NCBI RefSeq assembly: GCF_000389965.1
Contig: NC_021191.1
Coordinates: 5,891,501-5,955,500, forward strand
Direction: 5' to 3'
DNA: 64,000 nt
Origin: Actinoplanes sp. N902-109
GTDB taxonomy: Bacteria > Actinomycetota > Actinomycetes > Mycobacteriales > Micromonosporaceae
The position numbers were made by a program, and so were the translations under genes. Below, piece by piece: positions 57,428 to 64,000 of the stretch (position 1 is the first letter of the stretch; each line of letters begins with the position of its first letter). Below the pieces are notes generated by a model. That model was not told where the DNA came from. It worked only from the letters and a program-made list of their open reading frames with translations, and made no database searches.

Positions 57428-58186
57428 TCAGCCGAGGCGGGCGTACACGTCGTCGAGCAGACCGTGGTACATGTCGCTGGTCGTGTTGAAGTTGGGGCCG
57501 CCGATCCGCAGCGGCTTGGCGTTGCCGATGGACAGCGTCGCCGGGATCGGGATGTGGCCGCGCTCCTTGCCGTCGACGTAGACGCTGAGCGTCGAGCCCG
57601 AGCGCTGGCACATCACCGTGTGCCAGATGTTGTTGGCGATGCCGACGGTCGAGCGGACCAGGTAGATGTCCGGCTTGGCGGAGCCCTGACCGATCACCAC
57701 GCACTGGGCCTTGCCCTGGTTGGCGCCGATCTGCAGCTTCCACTGGCTCTCGGTGTCGTAGACACCTTTCTGCATGACGTTGGACGAGCCGGCCACCTGG
57801 GCCGCCGTCAGGCGCACGGTCGCGCCCCAGCGGAACAGCTTGGTGCCCGGGTCGAGGTCCGGGTCGTCGGTGCCTTCCAGCAGCGCGCGCGGGCAGGTGG
57901 TGGCCTTGGCCGCGCAGACGGCCGGGAATGCGGCGTACTTGTCGCTGGTGGTGCCGTTGAAGTTGACCCGGCCGCGGTTGACGGTGCGGACCGTGAGGGC
58001 CGGGCCGCGACCGGAGCGGTCGGCGACCCTGGCGCCGGCGACGGTGCCGGTGTCGAACGTGTAGCGCGCCACGGTGACCGGGGCGGTGGCCGTCTGCTGG
58101 GCCGGTGCGGCGAGGGCCGGGGCCAGTGCCGGGACCGGGGCCAGGACGGCCGCGGAGACGATGGTGCCTAACAGGGCGATACGCAT
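57428..58186 (-). CDS. Secreted LamG (concanavalin-like) domain protein
   Basis: A 252-residue exported protein. A Sec signal (MRIALLGTIVSAAVLAPVPALAPALA) ends at about residue 27. The remainder is one laminin-G-like beta-sandwich: YTFDTGTVAGARVADRSGRG, NVMQKGVYDTESQWKLQIG, WHTVMCQRSGSTLSVYVDGKE, LRIGGPNF and HGLLDDVYARLG. A Cys pair (VCAAKATTC) probably forms a disulfide. Such domains bind carbohydrate. The start is ATG 58184-58186; an upstream frame start lacks signal features. Confidence 0.85.
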   Translation of the reverse strand: MRIALLGTIVSAAVLAPVPALAPALAAPAQQTATAPVTVARYTFDTGTVAGARVADRSGRGPALTVRTVNRGRVNFNGTTSDKYAAFPAVCAAKATTCPRALLEGTDDPDLDPGTKLFRWGATVRLTAAQVAGSSNVMQKGVYDTESQWKLQIGANQGKAQCVVIGQGSAKPDIYLVRSTVGIANNIWHTVMCQRSGSTLSVYVDGKERGHIPIPATLSIGNAKPLRIGGPNFNTTSDMYHGLLDDVYARLG

Positions 58187-58254
58187 CGCCCGAAAGTACG
58201 TTTTGTAAGCCAACAGAGGCAAACGCGAAGGTTGGCGGGATCAGGTCGGGTTTC

Positions 58255-58635
58255 TTACAGCAGTCCGGCCGTCTCGGCGATCAGGCACACCGCGACCAGC
58301 CGCATCAGGTGCCACTCGGCGGTGAACCAGGCGGCGCCCGAGACGTACGCGGCGCCGGGCGCCGGGATCGGGCGGCCCATCCGCTTGGCCGCGGCGACGA
58401 TCGACTTGGCGTACGCCGCCAGGCCCGGGGCGTCGGCCTCGCGGCCGGCCTCGCGCAGGGCCTCCCGGACGGCGGCGGCGTGCTGGTCGACCTGGGCCAG
58501 CAGGCCGGCGTTGCCGAGCGCGGCGGCCAGGCCGTCGACGCCCACCCGCGCCATCATCTCGTCCAGCAGCGCGCGGTCCTGGTCGAGCACGGGAGCGGCG
58601 GAAATCGGGGCGAAGGCGAGGAATTCGTTCGTCAT
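58255..58635 (-). CDS. Small helical protein of unknown function
   Basis: A 126-residue protein. It is mostly helical (LLDEMMARVGVDGLAAALGNAG, QVDQHAAAVREALREAG, AWFTAEWHLMRLVAVCLIAETAGLL). It resembles small actinobacterial proteins of the DUF6401 type, which I name only tentatively. The start is ATG 58633-58635; GGAAG precedes it on the message (CGTCCTTCCC). It lies 80 bases beyond the GGDEF-EAL gene end and on the same strand. Confidence 0.55.
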   Translation of the reverse strand: MTNEFLAFAPISAAPVLDQDRALLDEMMARVGVDGLAAALGNAGLLAQVDQHAAAVREALREAGREADAPGLAAYAKSIVAAAKRMGRPIPAPGAAYVSGAAWFTAEWHLMRLVAVCLIAETAGLL

Positions 58636-58715
58636 GGGAAGGACGCTATGGCCTGCGGGACCCCCTTGGCAGCGGGGTAACCGAACGGCACCCGACCGGC
58701 CCCGACAAGCAACCG

Positions 58716-61052
58716 TCAGCCCACCCGGGTGCCCCACGAGGCGGCGTTGAGCAGCGGGGCGACCTCCTCGGCGGGCAGCGGGCGGGCGAAGTAGAACCCC
58801 TGCGCCCGGTCGCAGCCCAGCTCGCGCAGCAGCCGCACCTGCTCGGCCGTCTCGACCCCCTCGGCGATGGTGCCCAGCTCCAGGCCCGCCGCCAGGTCGA
58901 TGATCGCCTTCACCATGGTGCGGGCGGCCTGATCCGCCGTACCGGGGACGGGCATGAAGGATTTGTCGATCTTGACGTGGTCGATCGGCAGGTCGCGCAG
59001 GTAGGCCAGCGAGGAGTAGCCGGTGCCGAAGTCGTCCACCGCCACCTTGACGCCCCGCGCCCGCAGCGTGGACAGGTGCCGGATGGCCTGCTCGGTGACC
59101 GCACCCGAGGCGACCAGCACGCCCTCGGTGATCTCCAGGATCAGCGACGACGGGGGCAGCCCGGAGTCGCTCAGCGCGGCGAACACCTGGGCCGCGAAGT
59201 CTGGCTCGCGCAGCTGGCGCGGCGAGACGTTCACCGAGACCACGACGCCGGGCTGCCGGCGGTGCCAGCCCGCGACCACCTCGCACGCGCGGCGCAGCAC
59301 CCAGGCGCCGATGGGCACGATCAGGCCGCTGTCCTCGGCGGCGGGGATGAACTTGTCCGGGGGCACCATCCGCTCCCCCGCCGGTTGCCAGCGCAGCAGG
59401 GCCTCCACCCCGGTCATCCGCTCGTCGGCGAGCCGGATCAGCGGCTGGTAGTGCACGACCAGTTCGTCGCGTTCGATGGCACCGCGCAGCCGTTCGACCG
59501 TACGGGCGGCAACCAGCTTCTCCTCGCTGAGCGCGCGGTGGAACACGGTCATCTGGTCCCGCCCGGCCGCTTTGGCGGCGTGCAGCGCCAGGTAGGCGTC
59601 GCGCAGCACGTCCCCGGTGAGCAGGTCGGCGTCCAGCTCGCGCAGACCGATGCTCACGGTGGCGAACAGCTGGTGGCTCTGCACGGTGAGCGGCGAGCGC
59701 ATGGCCGACAGGAGGCGCTCGCCGAGCCGGGTGCAGGCGACCGCGTCGAGGCTGTCGGCCAGCACCGCGAACTCGTCACTGTCGAGGCGGGCGAGCGTGG
59801 TCCCGGCGGGCACCGTGTCGCGCAGCCGCCGGGCCACCTCCAGCAGCAGTTCGTCACCGACCGCGTGCCCGAACCGGTCGTTGACGTCCTTGAAGGCGTC
59901 GAGGTCGAGGATGATGAGTGCGCCGGTGCGCTCGCCGGCGAGCGCGGTCGTGATCCGCTCGTAGAGCAGCTCCCGGTTGGGCAGGCCGGTCAGGGTGTCG
60001 TGCTGGGCCCGGCGGCGCAGCTCGGCCTGCAGCTCGGCCTCCTTGCTCAGCGATTCCTGCAGCGCAGTGGCGTGCCGGCGGGCGATCACGTTGAGTTGGC
60101 GCATGCGGGTGACCACGAGCGCCGCGGTCAGCGCCGTCGCCCCGACCGGGACCACGATGTCGCTCACGTCGAGCCCGACCCGCTCGTGCAGCAGGAAGAT
60201 GCCGGTCATGATCGGCGTGGCGACCACGGTACCGATGTAGATCCGCGACGTGCCGATGTCGGGCGAGTCGGCCGGGTCGTCGGCCGGTGGGGCCACGGCC
60301 ATGCAAGGGTGCAGGGCCGCCGCGCCGATCAGGGCGCTGGAGAGCAGCCAGCCCTCGACGCTGATCAGCTCCGGCCCGCGCCCGCTGAGCTGGTTGGTCA
60401 GGAAGACGGTGTCCGCGGCGAACTGCACGGCCATGGAGACGGCGAGCATCAGCCACGCCGGGCTGCGGGTGCCGCCGAGCAGCAGGAGGCGCAGACCGAG
60501 GGCGACCAGGATGATGTCGAACATCGGATAGCCGAGCACGTGCGCCTTGTTCGGCACGTTGCCGGCATCGATGGCATAGGGGTCCACGAGCAGCGTCCAC
60601 CACACGACGGCCGCGCCGCTGGCGATGATCCCGGCCTCGACGTAACCGGCGGAGCGCAGGCCCGGACGGCCCTGCACGGGCAGCACGGCCAGGCCCAGGC
60701 CGAGCAGGACCTGCGTCAGGTGGAACAGCACGTCGATCTGGGTGGCGTCCGCAATGACGTGCAGCCCCTCGAGCGCCACCGCCACCAGGCTGATCAGCAG
60801 GGTGTATCCCATCGAGGCGAGCAGGATCCACCAGCCGAGGGGGAACCCGGGCCGGTTGCGGCGGATCCCGGTCACCACGGCGGCGATGATGACCGCGATG
60901 ACGATGCCCTGGCCGCTGGTGAGCGCGAACTTCTCCGGCAGGAACGCCAGCACCGCCATCAGGCCGGCGACGAGACAGAGAAACACCCACCAGCCATGGC
61001 GGGCCGAGCTCGCCCGCTCGCCCACCGGATCAGTCAGGTTACTCTGCGCCAT
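58716..61052 (-). CDS. Membrane GGDEF-EAL protein with altered GGDEF motif
   Basis: A 778-residue protein. About nine to ten membrane helices occupy residues 15-325; GGDEF follows (about 340-500) and EAL (about 515-775). The diguanylate cyclase motif GGDEF reads DSDEF (LARLDSDEFAVL), losing both glycines, so synthesis is doubtful. The EAL part is intact: GVEALLRW, VDDFGTGYSSLAYL, HVKIDKSFM and IAEGVET. It is therefore probably a phosphodiesterase with a regulatory GGDEF. A paralogue with an intact GGDEF lies at 49070. Confidence 0.9.
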   Translation of the reverse strand: MAQSNLTDPVGERASSARHGWWVFLCLVAGLMAVLAFLPEKFALTSGQGIVIAVIIAAVVTGIRRNRPGFPLGWWILLASMGYTLLISLVAVALEGLHVIADATQIDVLFHLTQVLLGLGLAVLPVQGRPGLRSAGYVEAGIIASGAAVVWWTLLVDPYAIDAGNVPNKAHVLGYPMFDIILVALGLRLLLLGGTRSPAWLMLAVSMAVQFAADTVFLTNQLSGRGPELISVEGWLLSSALIGAAALHPCMAVAPPADDPADSPDIGTSRIYIGTVVATPIMTGIFLLHERVGLDVSDIVVPVGATALTAALVVTRMRQLNVIARRHATALQESLSKEAELQAELRRRAQHDTLTGLPNRELLYERITTALAGERTGALIILDLDAFKDVNDRFGHAVGDELLLEVARRLRDTVPAGTTLARLDSDEFAVLADSLDAVACTRLGERLLSAMRSPLTVQSHQLFATVSIGLRELDADLLTGDVLRDAYLALHAAKAAGRDQMTVFHRALSEEKLVAARTVERLRGAIERDELVVHYQPLIRLADERMTGVEALLRWQPAGERMVPPDKFIPAAEDSGLIVPIGAWVLRRACEVVAGWHRRQPGVVVSVNVSPRQLREPDFAAQVFAALSDSGLPPSSLILEITEGVLVASGAVTEQAIRHLSTLRARGVKVAVDDFGTGYSSLAYLRDLPIDHVKIDKSFMPVPGTADQAARTMVKAIIDLAAGLELGTIAEGVETAEQVRLLRELGCDRAQGFYFARPLPAEEVAPLLNAASWGTRVG

Positions 61053-61108
61053 CGTCCCTAAGGTCCCATGATCACGGCCGGGACATGGGCGGAATGGGAC
61101 AGAACGTG

Positions 61109-64000
61109 TCAGGCGGGCAGTTGATCCATGGCCTTGTAGATGCGTTTGTCGGAAACCGGGTAGGCCGTGCCGAGCGACTGCGCGAAGAAGTTGATCCGCA
61201 GCTCCTCGATCATCCAGCGGATCTCCCGCAGCCCCGCGTCGGCCGGCCCGCCGACCGGAAGCTCGGTGCGCAGCTCGCGGTATTCCTGCTCGATCTCCTG
61301 GAGCTGGGCCATCAGCTGCCGGTCCCGGGCCAGGTTGCCGCCGAGCCGGTCCAGGCGGTAGGCGATGCCCTTGAGGTAGCGCGGCAGGTGGTGCAGCTGC
61401 TTCCAGCCGGTGTCGGTGACGAAACCCGGGTGGACCAGCGCCTTGAGCTGCGCCCGGATGTCGGCCAGCGCGGGCACCAGGGCCGGGTCACGGGTGGTGC
61501 TCAGCCGCTGGCTCACCTCGTACGCGGTCGCGAGCACCGCCTGCACATGGGTGACCACGGCGGCGGTGGCGTCCACCAGGTCGGCGCGCACCTCGTCGCG
61601 CAGCTTGGCGAACTCCTCGGACGACCAGGCCGGGCCGCCCGCGTCCTGGACCAGCCGGTCCACCGCGGCCCCGGCGCAGTCGTCGAGCAGGTCGGCGATC
61701 GAGCGGTACGGGTTGCCCCGGGACAGTTCGAGCTTGGCCCGGTTGTCCAGCCGGCCCTGCAGATAACGGGCGGCCGGCGGCAGGGTGAGCAGCAGCAGGC
61801 GCCGGGTGCCCGCCCGCATCGCCGCACGCTGCTCGGCCTCGGTCTCGAACACCCGGACCGCCACGCTGTCCCGCTCGTCGGCCAGCGCCGGGTACACGGT
61901 GACCTCGTAGCCGCCGCGGACCTGCTTGACCGAGTGGGGCAGCGTACCGAAGTCGTTGGTGGTGATGCCGCGCCGTTCGATGTCGCCGGCCGCCGCCGAG
62001 ATCGTGGCCTGCACCTTGGGCGCCAGGCCGGCCCGCAGCACGTCGAGGTCGCGGCCCTCGCCCACGACCTCGCCCTGCTCGTTGACCACCCGGAAGTTCA
62101 TCCGCAGGTGGTCGGGCACCTGGTCGGGCCGCCAGGCGTCGCGCGGCACCACCACGCCGGTCAGCCGGCGCAGCTCGGCGCCCACCGCGTCGCTCAGGTC
62201 GCCGCGGCGCGCGGCGATGCGCGACAGCACCGCGTCGGCCCAGTCCGGCACCGGTACGAAGCTGGTGCGCAGCTGCTTGGGCAGCGCCCGGATCAACGCG
62301 ACGATGATGTCTCTGCGCAGGCCCGGCACGTTCCAGCCGAAGTCAGCCGGGTCGAGCTTGTTGAGCAGCGGCAACGGCACCCGCACGGTGACGCCGTCGG
62401 CCTTGGTGCCGGGCTCGAACTGGTACGACAGCGGGAGCCGGACGCCGCCGGCCAGCCAGGCGTCCGGGTAGTTGCCCGGGTCCACCCCGTCGCGGCCGGC
62501 GTTGACCAGCATCTCGCGGGTGAACGTGAGCAGCTGCGGGTCCTCCCGCCGGGCCTTCTTCCACCAGGCGTCGAAGTGCCGGGCGGACACCACGTCGGCC
62601 GGGATCCGGGCGTCGTACAGCTGGAAGACGGTCTCGTCGTCGACCATGATGTCGCGCCGCCGGGCCCGGTTCTCGATCTCCTCGATGCGGGTCAGCAGCT
62701 TGGCGTTCTCGGCGTAGAACGCATGATGGGTGTCCCAGTCGCCCTCGACCAGCGCGTGCCGGATGAACAGCTCGCGGGACACCACCGGATCGACCCGGGC
62801 ATAGCCGATCTTGCGGCGCGGCACGATCGGCAGCCCGTAGAGGGTCACCTTCTCGTACGCCATCACGGCGCCCTGCTTCTTCTCCCAGTGCGGTTCGCTG
62901 TAGCTGCGCTTGACCAGGTGCGGCGCCAGCTTCTCGGCCCACTCCGGCTCGATGCGCGCGTTGACCCGGCCCCACAGCCGCGAGGTCTCCACCAGCTCGG
63001 CCGACATCACCCAGCGCGGCTGCTTCTTGAACAGCGCCGAGCCCGGGAAGATCGCGAACTTGGCCCCTCGGGCGCCCAGGTATTCGCGCTTGTCGGTGTC
63101 CTTGAGCCCGATGTGGCTGAGCAGCCCGGCCAGCAGTGCGCTGTGCAGCCGCTGCGCCTCGGGCACGCTCTCGTCGTTCTCGGACACCGTCAGGCCGAGC
63201 TGGCGGGTGGCCACCTGGCGCAGCTGGGCGTACAGGTCCTGCCATTCGCGTACGCGCAGGTAGTTGAGGAACTCGGTGCGGCACAGCCGGCGGAACTGGT
63301 TGCCGGACAGCTCGCGTTGCCGCTCGCGCAGATAGCGCCAGAGGTTGAGGAACGAGAAGAAGTCCGACTCCTTGTCGGTGAACCGGGCGTGCTTCTCGTC
63401 GGCCTGCTGCTGGCGGTCGACCGGTCGTTCGCGCGGGTCCTGGATCGACAGCGCCGCGGCGATGACCATCACCTCGGCGACGCAGTCCTGGGCCCCGGCC
63501 TCGATGACCATGCGCGCGAGCCGCGGGTCGACCGGCAGCTGCGCCAGCTGGCGCCCCACCGCGGTGAGCTTCTGCCGGTCCAGCGCGCCCAGCTCCTCCA
63601 GGAGCTTGACGCCGTCGGTGATGTTGCGCTTGTCCGGCGGGTCGATGAACGGGAACTTCGCCAGGTCGCCCAGCCCCAGGTTGATCATCTGCAGGATGAC
63701 CGAGGCCAGGTTGGTGCGCAGGATCTCCGGCTCGGTGAACTCCGGCCGGCCGGCGAAATCCGCTTCGGAGTAGAGCCGGATGCAGATACCGTCGGAGGTA
63801 CGCCCGCAGCGCCCCTTGCGCTGGTTGGCGCTGGCCTGCGACACCGGCTCGATCGGCAGCCGCTGCACCTTGAGCCGGCTGCTGTAGCGGGAGATGCGGG
63901 CCGTACCCGGGTCGATCACGTACCGGATCCCGGGGACGGTCAGCGACGTCTCGGCGACGTTGGTGGCCAGCACCACCCGCCGGCCGGTGTGCCGCTCGAA
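61109..64000 (-). CDS. hrpA: ATP-dependent RNA helicase HrpA, C-terminal part
   Basis: The gene enters from beyond base 64000; at least 963 residues are visible. The visible start covers helicase motifs V and VI (VVLATNVAETSLTVPGIRYVIDPG, QRKGRCGRTSDGICIRLY), then the HA2/OB region and the long HrpA-specific C-terminal domain (DUF3418) ending MDQLPA. Motifs I-III (Walker A and DEAH) lie outside the window. HrpA is a DEAH-box helicase involved in mRNA processing in E. coli and in translation-related roles. It lies 57 bases from the GGDEF-EAL gene on the same strand. Confidence 0.93.
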   Translation of the reverse strand, partial: FERHTGRRVVLATNVAETSLTVPGIRYVIDPGTARISRYSSRLKVQRLPIEPVSQASANQRKGRCGRTSDGICIRLYSEADFAGRPEFTEPEILRTNLASVILQMINLGLGDLAKFPFIDPPDKRNITDGVKLLEELGALDRQKLTAVGRQLAQLPVDPRLARMVIEAGAQDCVAEVMVIAAALSIQDPRERPVDRQQQADEKHARFTDKESDFFSFLNLWRYLRERQRELSGNQFRRLCRTEFLNYLRVREWQDLYAQLRQVATRQLGLTVSENDESVPEAQRLHSALLAGLLSHIGLKDTDKREYLGARGAKFAIFPGSALFKKQPRWVMSAELVETSRLWGRVNARIEPEWAEKLAPHLVKRSYSEPHWEKKQGAVMAYEKVTLYGLPIVPRRKIGYARVDPVVSRELFIRHALVEGDWDTHHAFYAENAKLLTRIEEIENRARRRDIMVDDETVFQLYDARIPADVVSARHFDAWWKKARREDPQLLTFTREMLVNAGRDGVDPGNYPDAWLAGGVRLPLSYQFEPGTKADGVTVRVPLPLLNKLDPADFGWNVPGLRRDIIVALIRALPKQLRTSFVPVPDWADAVLSRIAARRGDLSDAVGAELRRLTGVVVPRDAWRPDQVPDHLRMNFRVVNEQGEVVGEGRDLDVLRAGLAPKVQATISAAAGDIERRGITTNDFGTLPHSVKQVRGGYEVTVYPALADERDSVAVRVFETEAEQRAAMRAGTRRLLLLTLPPAARYLQGRLDNRAKLELSRGNPYRSIADLLDDCAGAAVDRLVQDAGGPAWSSEEFAKLRDEVRADLVDATAAVVTHVQAVLATAYEVSQRLSTTRDPALVPALADIRAQLKALVHPGFVTDTGWKQLHHLPRYLKGIAYRLDRLGGNLARDRQLMAQLQEIEQEYRELRTELPVGGPADAGLREIRWMIEELRINFFAQSLGTAYPVSDKRIYKAMDQLPA

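Overview
The window looks like chromosomal DNA of a high-GC actinobacterium, most likely Micromonosporaceae (Actinoplanes-like). That placement is inference from gene content: a SecA2-type translocase, a GpgS-type glucosyl-3-phosphoglycerate synthase, EspC-like and WXG-like ESX substrates, RsbV/RsbW/SigB-F partner-switching proteins, and almost exclusive G/C at third codon positions. I see no rRNA, tRNA, insertion sequence, prophage or CRISPR array. The first and last genes run off the window.

Layout. 1-3.7 kb: a glycine/aspartate-rich repeat peptide directly upstream of a JmjC/cupin oxygenase, then two DUF72 genes around a class IV aminotransferase, then a DksA/TraR zinc-finger gene with a perfect general-stress (SigB/F-type) promoter. 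3.9-10.3 kb: a uridine-kinase-like gene with a lost P-loop, a repeat-filled gap, a receiver-less winged-helix regulator, a cupin, and a run of ankyrin, DUF3500, GlxA and GAPDH genes. 10.3-18.6 kb: secA2, an ABC exporter, two oxidoreductases, and divergently gpgS with a GT4 glycosyltransferase. 18.7-24.3 kb: a signalling block of two STAS-HATPase fusions, CheB, CheR-PAS and a sigma factor fused to its own STAS domain. 24.8-28.1 kb: an 1118-residue Pro/Gly/Ala low-complexity protein.

28.2-38.7 kb: a CDGSH protein and a heme-oxygenase-like di-iron oxidase, both with SigB/F-like promoters, followed by membrane and secreted proteins, a GCS2 ligase, a serine hydrolase, and a compact ESX effector cassette (YbaB-like, EspC-like, WXG protein ending in HESVH, small beta-barrel, TIM-barrel protein). 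39.0-43.8 kb: a cobalamin riboswitch followed by a ChlI-ChlD-like chelatase, cobO, cobB and a CobE-like gene. 43.8-52.5 kb: an FGGY kinase, a GT1 enzyme, citrate synthase, a universal stress protein, a GGDEF-EAL protein and exonuclease III. 52.6-55.4 kb: an RsbU-like PP2C phosphatase overlapping a CarH-like B12-binding protein with the W-x9-E-H light-sensor signature but no DNA-binding domain. 55.4-58.6 kb: minisatellite-like gaps, a 69-residue peptide and a LamG protein. 58.7-64 kb: a second GGDEF-EAL protein and hrpA.

How it may fit together. The window carries most of a general-stress partner-switching network: sigma factor with STAS, STAS-kinase fusions, an RsbU-like phosphatase and candidate target promoters. 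The B12 riboswitch operon supplies cofactor chemistry that the B12-binding sensor beside the phosphatase could use as a light or B12 signal. This link is inference. The strongest candidates for undescribed biology are the B12 sensor-phosphatase pair, the repeat peptide with its JmjC oxygenase, the sigma-STAS fusion module, the ESX metallopeptidase cassette and the low-complexity scaffold-like protein.
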